Part shown: positions 9,740 through 18,101 of the stretch, piece after piece | How positions within the stretch are numbered: position 1 is the stretch's first letter | How the letters are laid out: each line of letters begins with the position of its first letter | Source of the DNA: K189A clade bacterium | GTDB taxonomy: Bacteria; Pseudomonadota; Gammaproteobacteria; Pseudomonadales; Azotimanducaceae | Assembly: GCA_009886205.1 (NCBI GenBank) | Contig: QXZU01000063.1 | Span: 7,289-48,891, forward strand | Direction: 5' to 3' | Length of the DNA stretch: 41,603 nt | Translations under genes and position numbers: made by a program | Notes under the pieces: model-generated | What the model saw: only the letters and a program-made list of their open reading frames with translations | Told to the model about the DNA's origin: nothing | Databases searched by the model: none

Positions 9740-10606
9740 ATGCACATCTCGATTAAGACCCTACTGATCCTCCTATCCACAACCACCTTAAGTATCAGCA
9801 ACCTCTGGGCAGCAGACAGATTTGCAGGCGTTGAAGTTAAAGCCCAATTAGTCAGCGGAAGTGTCCATATGCTCACCGGCTCAGGCGGTAATATCGGCGT
9901 ATCCATTGGCGCAGACGGCACGCTCATTATTGACGACCAATTCGCGCCACTGGCAGAAAAAATACAAAACGCATTAACCAAATTGGGCGGCGACCGACCC
10001 AGACTGATATTAAATACCCACTTCCACGGCGACCATACCGGCAGCAACCCAAGCTTCGGCAACAGTGGCGCTATCATTGCCCATGACAACGTACGCGTGC
10101 GGCTAGCAAACCAAGACGGTTTTGCACCCAGTGGTTTACCCGTAGTCACCTTTGCCCAGCAACTGACCGTGCATTTCAACGGCGACGAATTGGCCCTCAT
10201 TCACCTACCCAACGGCCATACCGACGGCGACAGCGTGGTGTGGTTCAAACAAGCCAACGTCATTCACATGGGCGACCATTTCTTTAACGGCGCATTCCCT
10301 TACATAGACATAGGCAGCGGCGGTAGCGTGAGCGGCGTCATTCGCAACCTTGAGCAAGTGATTCAAATGGTGCCAGCAGACATCAAAATTATTCCCGGCC
10401 ACGGCCCAATGGCCAACATTGCAGACCTAAGTAAGAGCCTAGCCACTATTAAGGCAACACAAAAAATCATTCAGCAAGGTGTAAGCGCCGGGTTGTCTGA
10501 CCGCAAAATAGAAGCAAAGCTCAGCGACTACGCAAACTGGGGCAAAGGCTTTATCAACACATCACGCTGGATCAGCATTATCAAAAGCGATCTAGAAAAT
10601 AAATAA
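9740..10606 (+). CDS. MBL-fold metallo-hydrolase with signal peptide
   Basis: NTHFHGDHTGSN (HxHxDH), HLPNGHTDGDSVVWF, GDHFFNG, IIPGHGP; N-terminal signal sequence MHISIKTLLILLSTTTLSISNLWA. Confidence 0.9.
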   Translation: MHISIKTLLILLSTTTLSISNLWAADRFAGVEVKAQLVSGSVHMLTGSGGNIGVSIGADGTLIIDDQFAPLAEKIQNALTKLGGDRPRLILNTHFHGDHTGSNPSFGNSGAIIAHDNVRVRLANQDGFAPSGLPVVTFAQQLTVHFNGDELALIHLPNGHTDGDSVVWFKQANVIHMGDHFFNGAFPYIDIGSGGSVSGVIRNLEQVIQMVPADIKIIPGHGPMANIADLSKSLATIKATQKIIQQGVSAGLSDRKIEAKLSDYANWGKGFINTSRWISIIKSDLENK

Positions 10607-10629
10607 AAAAGCCAGATAAGAAAAAGAAT

Positions 10630-11226
10630 ATGCAAGATCCGTTAGCACAATTCCACGCAGAGCGCCAATTAGCGCGAGATGCCGGCGACCCAATGGCACA
10701 CGTCTGTGTGCTGGCAACAGTAGATCAGCAAGGTCGCCCGCAGGCGCGCACATTGGTGCTAAGGAATGTCGACCACAACGGTTCACCGCGACTGGCGCTG
10801 TTCATAAACGCCAATAGTCCAAAGTGGGCGGAGCTGGCCAATAGCGACAGCGCGAGCGTTCAGGTGTACTGGCCAAGTGTAGAGTTGCAGTACCGAATGC
10901 AAGTGCAAACTGAAGCGTTAGATCCGAAAGTGGTCGCCGAAAGCTGGCAGTTCAGACCAGACGCGCCAAAGAAGATGGATTGGCTATATCAACAACAAGC
11001 CCAAAGCACAGCGGTTGCTGACAGAGCGCAATTGCTCAAACAGTTAGATCAACTAGCAAGCCCAGAACCACTGGTGGCACCAGAGGCGGCGAAAGGACTA
11101 CTTATTCAAGTAACGGAAATAGAACGGTTAGATTTAACCCAAAGTAACGGGGTACATGACCGCACGTTGTACACGCTGCGTCAGGGAGGCCAAGGCGAGT
11201 GGGACAAACAAACCTTAGTGCCCTAG
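10630..11226 (+). CDS. pdxH: Pyridoxamine 5'-phosphate oxidase family
   Basis: QDPLAQFHAERQLARDAG, RPQARTLVLRNVD, NANSPKWAELA, WPSVELQYRMQ. The C-terminus differs from classical PdxH. Confidence 0.72.
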   Translation: MQDPLAQFHAERQLARDAGDPMAHVCVLATVDQQGRPQARTLVLRNVDHNGSPRLALFINANSPKWAELANSDSASVQVYWPSVELQYRMQVQTEALDPKVVAESWQFRPDAPKKMDWLYQQQAQSTAVADRAQLLKQLDQLASPEPLVAPEAAKGLLIQVTEIERLDLTQSNGVHDRTLYTLRQGGQGEWDKQTLVP

Positions 11227-11243
11227 TTCCTGGGAGCATTAGG

Positions 11244-11264
11244 TCAAAGCAAAGCAAAGCAAAG
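11244..11264. repeat. Short (caaag)n microsatellite
   Basis: caaagcaaagcaaagcaaaga downstream of the pdxH-like stop. Confidence 0.85.
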
Positions 11265-11318
11265 AGCGGTAAGACCAGTGCCGCTCACGCTGCTATAAAA
11301 TTAGAGCTAAAACTATCT

Positions 11319-12260
11319 CTAAAACTTGAGGTCATCTAGCTCGGCAGTAACAATGCCTCTAAGGTTGCTAAAACAAGTCTTCTTCGCAATCTCAACGAAC
11401 CCCGCAATAAACGGAGCATCGGCCTGGTCGGCGCGCACAGCACCATAAAGCGTAGGCCAAACACCCTCCTCGCCTAGAGAGCGCACCTCAATGTAGTCAT
11501 TCTCTAAATATTCGTGCAAAGCCCAATTCGGCAAACACGCCACACCACGACCGCTGGCCACCAACTGAATGATCATAGTAGTTAACTCCGCATGCCGAAC
11601 ACGCTGAGGCTCAACGCCCGCCAAATCCAAAAAGCTGGTAAACAAGTCTAGCCGGTCGCGGTCAACCGGATAAGAAATAACCACCTCTTCAGCCAGGTCA
11701 ATGGGCTCAACCCAAGGCTTTTGACCAAGCGCATGCCCCTTGGCCACAGCCAACTGCGCCTCATAGCTAAACAGAGGAAAATAATGAATGCCCGGCTCGT
11801 TAACCGGATCAGCAGTAATGACCAAATCTAAGTCACCCCGAGCCAACGCAGGCAAAGGGGCAAAATGAAAACCACTGGCAATATCTAGCTCAACATCGGA
11901 CCAGTCATCACGATAAGAGTCGATGGCAGGCAACAGCCACTCAAAGCAACTATGACATTCAATAGCCATAAAAATACGTCCGGACTCACCGCCAGCCAAC
12001 CGCTGCAAATCTAGCTCGGCGCTGTGCACACGAGGCAGCACCTCATCAGCCAGCTTAAGCAACCGATTACCCGCGCTGGCAAAGCGCACAGGGCGTGTTT
12101 TACGCACAAACAACGCACAGCCAATCCGCGCTTCCAGCTCCTTAATTTGGTGAGACAAAGCAGACGGCGTTAAATAAACCCGCTCCGCCGCCTCCACCAA
12201 ACTACCGGTATCACGCAAAGCCACCAAAGTGCGCAAATGGCGCATTTCAACTTGAGACAT
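11319..12260 (-). CDS. metR: LysR-family transcriptional regulator, MetR-like
   Basis: N-terminal HTH LVALRDTGSLVEAAERVYLTPSALSHQIKELEARIG; effector domain with FEWLLPAIDSYRDDWSDVELDI. Confidence 0.82.
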   Translation of the reverse strand: MSQVEMRHLRTLVALRDTGSLVEAAERVYLTPSALSHQIKELEARIGCALFVRKTRPVRFASAGNRLLKLADEVLPRVHSAELDLQRLAGGESGRIFMAIECHSCFEWLLPAIDSYRDDWSDVELDIASGFHFAPLPALARGDLDLVITADPVNEPGIHYFPLFSYEAQLAVAKGHALGQKPWVEPIDLAEEVVISYPVDRDRLDLFTSFLDLAGVEPQRVRHAELTTMIIQLVASGRGVACLPNWALHEYLENDYIEVRSLGEEGVWPTLYGAVRADQADAPFIAGFVEIAKKTCFSNLRGIVTAELDDLKF

Positions 12261-12533
12261 GAATGTTGCTCACTATAAAAATTCTGAACACGCATAGTAT
12301 TCATGTTGAAAGACTAAGTCACGGGCCATCTAACCCTGTTAAGTAGACCGCGTTAATCGGCGCAGCCTAAAACGAGAGCCTTACAAATTTCGTGTGGGTC
12401 AACTGCTTTACGTTCCATTTCTACATACCGATCAAACACCATAAGCGTGAGACAAGTGGTAACGCCAAGCTAATAACGGGTTGCTATTATGTAGCCGTTT
12501 TACATCAAGCCACATAATTAGGATCAAAAGATC

Positions 12534-12878
12534 ATGCACCGTTCCATGGATCTAATACGAGAAATTCTCTTGGCGATGGAGGCCAGTGCGGATGGCTTTA
12601 CGCAGCCTATAATGCTGAAAGGCTATAGCGAAGAAGAAATTGGTTATCACTGTTTGCTATTAAGTGAGGCCGAACTAATCTTGGCCGCGGATTCCACCAG
12701 TATTAGCTCAATGACACCCACAGCAGTCCCAATCCGGATAACATGGTCTGGATACGAATTTCTAGAAAATGCTAGAGATGAAAAAATATGGTCGAGGGCC
12801 AAGCAATCGATATCCAGCGCCTCCTTCTCCGTTTGGACAAGTGTTTTAGCCCAATACGTAATGCAGACATTGGAGTAG
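12534..12878 (+). CDS. DUF2513-like small protein
   Basis: MDLIREILLAMEA...GYSEEEIGYHCLLLSEAELILA...ITWSGYEFLENARDEKIWSRAK matches the remembered DUF2513 pattern. Confidence 0.72.
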   Translation: MHRSMDLIREILLAMEASADGFTQPIMLKGYSEEEIGYHCLLLSEAELILAADSTSISSMTPTAVPIRITWSGYEFLENARDEKIWSRAKQSISSASFSVWTSVLAQYVMQTLE

Positions 12879-12894
12879 AGAATTCACCTCTCTT

Positions 12895-12918
12895 CCCACC
12901 CCTACCCCCACTCCCCCC
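12895..12918 (-). other. Canonical G-quadruplex motif on the minus strand (C-rich/i-motif on the plus strand)
   Basis: CCC A CCCC TA CCCCC ACT CCCCCC on the plus strand, i.e. four G-runs of >=3 with loops of 3, 2 and 1 nt on the minus strand. Confidence 0.8.
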
Positions 12919-12960
12919 TCTGCTTTAAACTCCCCCGCTCATTCGCTCTGGAATCACAAC

Positions 12961-14250
12961 TTGGAAACTCAGGCTCGGTCCACCGCCGGTTCCACGGCAA
13001 TTTCGCCAAAAAGTGCTGTTAAACCCCTGCGCATTGCGTTGCTGGGTTATCGCAGCAATCCATTCAGCGGCGGCCAAGGTGTGTATCTTAAGTATTTGTC
13101 TGAAGCCCTTATTGGCTTGGGCCACCAGGTGGATGTAATTTCTGGCGAACCCTACCCAGACCTAAGCCCTGAGGTGCAACTGATCAAACTGCCCGGGCTG
13201 AATCTTTATGCTCATGAAAAGCCCACTAGAGCATTAAGCTTTAGGCAGTTCTTTAAACCCGCTGACGTGTTTGAGTGGCTTTCTTTTTTGTCTGGGGGCT
13301 TTCCTGAGCCCTACGCGTTTGGTCGCCGTCTGGTTAACCACCTTAAATCTGCGCGCCCTGAGTACGACATCATTCACGACAATCAAAGCCTTTGCTCAGG
13401 GTTGCTCAAAAGCGCCGAGCTTGGTTACACGGTGGTCACCACTATTCATCACCCCATTACTTTCGACCGCGACATCGCTTTGGCTAACACGCCGGACTGG
13501 GGCATGCGCTTATTGGTGCGGCGTTGGTACAACTTTTTGAATATGCAAATGAATGTGGCCCGCCAACTCAAGCATATTGTTACCGTGAGTGAAAACTCGA
13601 AAATCGACATTGCCGCAGACTTTGGCGTGAGACCAGACCAGCTCACTGTTGTTTACAACGGCATTGATTTTGAGACCTTTCGGCCTCTGCCGGAAATTCC
13701 GCGCATTCCCTTTCACCTCATTACCACCGCCAGTGCTGACCAGCCGCTTAAAGGCACCCAACACTTGATTCCTGCTATTGCTCTGTTGGTGAAAGAGTTT
13801 CCAGACCTTCGCCTGACGTTCATTGGCGCGCCTAAACCCGGCGGCACCACTGAGAAAAGTATTAGGGTCTCTGGGTTGGAGGATAGGATTGAATTTCTTC
13901 ATGGCATTTCTACCGAGCGAATTGTGGCGCTTTATGCCAGCGCGAGCATTGCCATAGTGCCGTCTGAATACGAGGGTTTTGGGTTCCCCGCTGGGGAGGC
14001 CATGGCCTGCGGCGTACCCGTGGTTTCTACCGATGGCGGCGCGCTGCCTGAAGTGGTGGGCGATGCGGGGATTATTGTGCCAAGTAAAAATCCAGAGGCG
14101 TTGGCTGGCGCTATTCGCGACCTGCTTTTAGATGAACCGCGCCGCGACCACTTAAGCGTTGCGGGTAGAGCGCGTATACTCGCGCAATTCAATTGGTCCA
14201 ATGTTGCATTACAAATGACCGCTTTTTACGAAAAGGCTATCCGCGAATGA
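12961..14250 (+). CDS. GT4-type glycosyltransferase; TTG start
   Basis: NPFSGGQGVYLKYLSEAL N-terminus, VYNGIDFETFRP, PSEYEGFGFPAGEAMACGVPVVSTDGGALPEVVGDAG. Confidence 0.9.
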   Translation: METQARSTAGSTAISPKSAVKPLRIALLGYRSNPFSGGQGVYLKYLSEALIGLGHQVDVISGEPYPDLSPEVQLIKLPGLNLYAHEKPTRALSFRQFFKPADVFEWLSFLSGGFPEPYAFGRRLVNHLKSARPEYDIIHDNQSLCSGLLKSAELGYTVVTTIHHPITFDRDIALANTPDWGMRLLVRRWYNFLNMQMNVARQLKHIVTVSENSKIDIAADFGVRPDQLTVVYNGIDFETFRPLPEIPRIPFHLITTASADQPLKGTQHLIPAIALLVKEFPDLRLTFIGAPKPGGTTEKSIRVSGLEDRIEFLHGISTERIVALYASASIAIVPSEYEGFGFPAGEAMACGVPVVSTDGGALPEVVGDAGIIVPSKNPEALAGAIRDLLLDEPRRDHLSVAGRARILAQFNWSNVALQMTAFYEKAIRE

Positions 14251-14978
14251 GCTTAGAAACCATCAATATAGACCGTCTGGGGTTGCGCCCCGGCGATAGG
14301 CTACTGGACCTTGGCTGCGGTGAAGGTCGCCATAGCATCAGTGCGTTCTTGCAGGGCGATATTCAAGTTGTGGGCTTAGATCTGAGCGCCAAAGATTTGG
14401 CCACCGCTAAAGGTCGCCTTGCCGACTTTAATATTGACGCAGACAAAATTGATTACTGCTTATTCATTCAAGGCAGCGGTTTCACCCTGCCGTTTGCAGA
14501 CCATACTTTTGATCAGGTGATTTGCTCGGAGGTGCTTGAGCACATTGTTGAATATGAAAAAGTGCTGAGTGAAATTAAGCGTGTGCTTAAACCGGGCGGG
14601 GTTTTTGCGGTGAGCGTGCCTAGATATTTTCCTGAGTGGGTGTGCTGGAAATTGAGCGATGCCTACCACGAGGTTGAAGGCGGCCACGTGCGTATCTTTA
14701 ATATCAATACGTTGAAGCATCAAATTGCTGAGACCAGCATGCACTTTATTGAGCGTCACTGGGCACACAGTTTGCACGTACCTTATTGGTGGCTACGCTG
14801 CCTATTTTGGTCTAGAGACGAGCACAAACCGGCGGAAGAAGCCCACTGGCTTGTGCGCCAATACCACCGTTTTTTAGTTTGGGATTTAATGCAGCGACCT
14901 AAACTCACCCAAATACTCGATCACTTATTAAACCCGTTTTTGGGCAAGAGTGTTGTTATGTATTTTCGCAATAACTAG
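14247..14978 (+). CDS. Class I SAM-dependent methyltransferase
   Basis: LLDLGCGEGRHSI motif I, DQVICSEVLEHI, RVLKPGG. ATGA overlap with the glycosyltransferase stop favours the ATG at 14247 over the ORF-track start at 14193. Confidence 0.88.
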   Translation: MSLETINIDRLGLRPGDRLLDLGCGEGRHSISAFLQGDIQVVGLDLSAKDLATAKGRLADFNIDADKIDYCLFIQGSGFTLPFADHTFDQVICSEVLEHIVEYEKVLSEIKRVLKPGGVFAVSVPRYFPEWVCWKLSDAYHEVEGGHVRIFNINTLKHQIAETSMHFIERHWAHSLHVPYWWLRCLFWSRDEHKPAEEAHWLVRQYHRFLVWDLMQRPKLTQILDHLLNPFLGKSVVMYFRNN

Positions 14979-14995
14979 GCTTATCTAACTCACCT

Positions 14996-16024
14996 ATGAC
15001 ATCTGATCTACAGCCTATGCTAACACCTTCGCTAGTTTCTACAGCGGACTACATTGAGCAACTGCAATTGCCAAGTGGCGCTTTACCTTGGTTTGCGGGC
15101 GGCATTACGGACCCTTGGGACCACACAGAAGCGATTATGGGACTGAGTGTTGCCGGGCGCTTTGGCGCATCGCGCCGTGGCCTGCAGTGGTTGGCAGACA
15201 GGCAACGCGACGATGGTGCGTGGTTTGCAGCCTACAATGACAAGGAGGTGGTGGACGGCACCCGGGCGGAAACCAATTTTGTGGCGTATGTGGCCACCGG
15301 GCTTTGGCACTATTACCAAATCACCAACGACAAGCAAACCTTGGCCAAATACTGGCCCATGGTAGAAGCGGCCATTAATTTCGTGTTAGCCCAACAGCAA
15401 CCCACTGGCGAAATTTACTGGGCGGTAGACACTGAAACGGGTCCCTCTGAAGATGCATTAATTACCGGCTGTAGTTCTATCTTCAAATCTTTAGCCTGCG
15501 CAATTAGCACCGCTAAGGAATTGGGCTACGTGCGCGATGAATGGAATCAATCTAAGGCGCGTTTGGGCAACGCCCTTTTGCACAGGCCCGAGCGCTTTGA
15601 CCGTACTTGGGAATCTAAAGCCCGTTATTCCATGGATTGGTTTTACCCTATTCTGTGTGGCTTGATTAGCGGCGATGCAGCGAGGCAACGGCTTGCCGAT
15701 AAGTGGGACATTTTTGTTGAACCCAAGTTGGGTTGTCGCTGCGTTTCAGACCAGCCTTGGGTGACCATTGCTGAAACCTGCGAACTGATCATGACTTGTG
15801 TGGCCGCTGGCGAAGGAGAGAAAGCACAAGAGTTGTTCGCCAATATACAACACTTTCAATTAGACGACGGAAGTTGGTGGACGGGCTATGTATTTACTGA
15901 CCATGTGCATTGGCCTGATGAAAAACCCACCTGGACAGCGGCGGCGATTTTGCTGGCGGCGGATGCATTAACAGGCATTAGCCTAGGCGCGAATTTTTTC
16001 TCACCAAACAGCAAGGCGCGTTAA
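14996..16024 (+). CDS. Terpenoid cyclase/prenyltransferase-fold (alpha/alpha barrel) protein of unknown function
   Basis: Repeated helical-barrel motifs: GLQWLADRQRDDGAWFAAY, DPWDHTEAIMGLSVAG, FQLDDGSWWTGYVF. Confidence 0.7.
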   Translation: MTSDLQPMLTPSLVSTADYIEQLQLPSGALPWFAGGITDPWDHTEAIMGLSVAGRFGASRRGLQWLADRQRDDGAWFAAYNDKEVVDGTRAETNFVAYVATGLWHYYQITNDKQTLAKYWPMVEAAINFVLAQQQPTGEIYWAVDTETGPSEDALITGCSSIFKSLACAISTAKELGYVRDEWNQSKARLGNALLHRPERFDRTWESKARYSMDWFYPILCGLISGDAARQRLADKWDIFVEPKLGCRCVSDQPWVTIAETCELIMTCVAAGEGEKAQELFANIQHFQLDDGSWWTGYVFTDHVHWPDEKPTWTAAAILLAADALTGISLGANFFSPNSKAR

Positions 16025-16083
16025 GCACCTCACGCCTCCAAGCCAAAAGATCAAAAGCCGTTAGAAAACTATTAGAAAGGCGA

Positions 16084-16695
16084 CTAAATACGCTTGAGTA
16101 TGCCCAAGGTATGGCAGGTCTCATGGGCCTCAAACAACCCTGAAGCCAATGCCAGTTGATAAATCTCATACGGCGCCTGACCGCCTTCTTCAGGATTAGG
16201 AAATAGGTCATGAATGGCCAAAAAACCACCCACTTTTATATGAGGCGCCCAAGTTCGGTAGTCTGTTTGTGCAGCTTTTTGGCTGTGCCCCCCATCTATA
16301 AACACCATTGCTAAGGGTGTTTGCCAAAACCGCCCTGCCTGGGCGCTGGCTGCAACTAATGGAATAACACACTGCTCTAACTCTGCTCGAGCCAGCGTGC
16401 GACGAAAAGCCGGCAGAGAATCCATGGCACCTAGTTCACTGTCATATAGATCTGCGTCGTGATATTCCTCGCCCAACTGGTGTTCTTCAGAGCCTCGATG
16501 ATGGTCTAGGGCAAAGAGCTGGCCGCCGCCATCGCGCACGCCGGTACCCATATACAAAGTGGACTTACCACAATAACTGCCTACCTCGAGGCACGGACCC
16601 AGTGCGGATGCTGCTAATGCGTAACGATAAAGACAGGCACCTTCTTCAGGATGAAGAAAACCTTTAATGGATTCTGGGTCGAGGGGTAATTTCAT
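16084..16695 (-). CDS. Class I SAM-dependent methyltransferase (cephalosporin hydroxylase/CmcI-like group)
   Basis: LEVGSYCGKSTLYMG, LFALDHHRGSEEHQLGEEYHD, MVFIDGGHSQKAAQTDYRTW. Confidence 0.8.
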   Translation of the reverse strand: MKLPLDPESIKGFLHPEEGACLYRYALAASALGPCLEVGSYCGKSTLYMGTGVRDGGGQLFALDHHRGSEEHQLGEEYHDADLYDSELGAMDSLPAFRRTLARAELEQCVIPLVAASAQAGRFWQTPLAMVFIDGGHSQKAAQTDYRTWAPHIKVGGFLAIHDLFPNPEEGGQAPYEIYQLALASGLFEAHETCHTLGILKRI

Positions 16696-16768
16696 TTATG
16701 CCCTGCTTAAATATTTGGAGGCCTGAATAGTGCGTGCTGAGAAAAAGACGTGCAGAGGCTAACGCGTT

Positions 16769-16954
16769 TTAACCACCAATGCCAAAGAAGACGATGACAA
16801 ATGTAATGGGAATGTATGCTGCGAAATAGGCCATTAAATTTGCCATATCGTTGTCTGACCCTGCTTCGCGGAGACTGAATCGCGAACCCAGTAATAGCCA
16901 AGAAAATCCAGCCAAAACAAAGGCGCTGATGAAAATTAAAATTAACGCTGCCAT
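16769..16954 (-). CDS. Small two-TM membrane protein
   Basis: 61-aa ORF with two hydrophobic segments. Confidence 0.5.
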   Translation of the reverse strand: MAALILIFISAFVLAGFSWLLLGSRFSLREAGSDNDMANLMAYFAAYIPITFVIVFFGIGG

Positions 16955-17145
16955 AGCTACTAGACCGATTATTTTTTTAAGAGGGCGACTCTTATAACAC
17001 TTCTACCCTTTCGACATAGCTCTTATTAGATCAATCATTGGCGCTGCCCTTAACTCAAACTTTGACTTAAGCATCAGCGCAATCATTTGCGAAAACTAAG
17101 TGCCCCCTTGAGGCGGCACCAAGATCACTAGAGCTATAAACCAAT

Positions 17146-18018
17146 TTACATTGCGTTGAGTTGCAACATGCCACGTGGCTTAGCGCCATCTAGGTTCACA
17201 ATAGACTCGTAGTTAGACGCTATGTCTTCAACTGTTGCGTCCACACCAATTTGCACGCCTTCGTTTTCAACGATACAGGCGATAGAGAACTTACCGCCTT
17301 GAGCTTGCAAAATTACACCGTTTGGCGCGTCTTCACTGACCAAGAATATGGCTGCTGGTGTTACCAATTCTGGTCCCAACTTTTCTAATACGGCTTCTGG
17401 CATGAGGTCTTCAGTCATACGTGTTGCAGCAACTGGCGCGATGGTATTGGTGTGAATGTTATTCTTCGCACCTTCAATCTTCAGGCTGTGCATTAAACCT
17501 ACTTGGCCCAATTTTGCTGCGCCGTAGTTGGTTTGACCAAAGTTGCCGTACAAGCCTGTTGGCGATGTGGTCATCAAAATACGACCATAGTTCTGCGCCT
17601 TCATAACGGGCCATACCGCGTGGGCGCAATAAGCCGCACCCATTAGGTGAACGTTAACGACCATATCGAAATCGTCGAGAGTCATCTTAGAGAAAGACTT
17701 ATCACGCAAAATACCTGCGTTGTTAATCAATACGTCTACTCGGCCCCACGCATTCATTGCATCGTCAACCATGCTTTGTGCGCCAGCTCGGTCTGAAACA
17801 GATCCGCCGTTGGCGATGGCTTCGCCGCCCATAGCTTTAATTTCTGCAACCACTGCTTCAGCTGCTTCTGAAGATCCGCCGCTGCCGTCCATTGCTCCGC
17901 CCAAGTCGTTGATCACAACTTTGGCACCACGACGCGCCAGCTCTAGCGCGTGGCAACGACCTAAACCACCACCAGCACCGGTTACGATGGCTACCTGATC
18001 TGCAAATGAAATCGACAT
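17146..18018 (-). CDS. SDR-family oxidoreductase (3-hydroxyacyl-CoA dehydrogenase / HSD17B4-like)
   Basis: VTGAGGGLGRCHALELARRGAKVVINDLGG, NNAGILRDKSFSKM, NYGAAKLGQVGLM. Confidence 0.87.
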   Translation of the reverse strand: MSISFADQVAIVTGAGGGLGRCHALELARRGAKVVINDLGGAMDGSGGSSEAAEAVVAEIKAMGGEAIANGGSVSDRAGAQSMVDDAMNAWGRVDVLINNAGILRDKSFSKMTLDDFDMVVNVHLMGAAYCAHAVWPVMKAQNYGRILMTTSPTGLYGNFGQTNYGAAKLGQVGLMHSLKIEGAKNNIHTNTIAPVAATRMTEDLMPEAVLEKLGPELVTPAAIFLVSEDAPNGVILQAQGGKFSIACIVENEGVQIGVDATVEDIASNYESIVNLDGAKPRGMLQLNAM

Positions 18019-18101
18019 ATGTTATCTCCAATAATTTCGTTAATTTTCTTGTGTGGCATTTGGCTACTTATTTAGTTAGCGCTTAGCTCGCTCATTAGGT
18101 T

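Noticed and set aside
12440-12490. attC-like or integration-site sequence (gtggtaacgccaagctaataacgggttgctattatgtagc)
   Set aside because: No paired core sites or integrase and the inverted-repeat spacing does not fit attC; treated as coincidental.
14193-14246. Extended start of the methyltransferase at 14193
   Set aside because: It would overlap the glycosyltransferase by ~58 nt; the ATGA overlap at 14247 is the usual coupled arrangement and begins right before the conserved domain.
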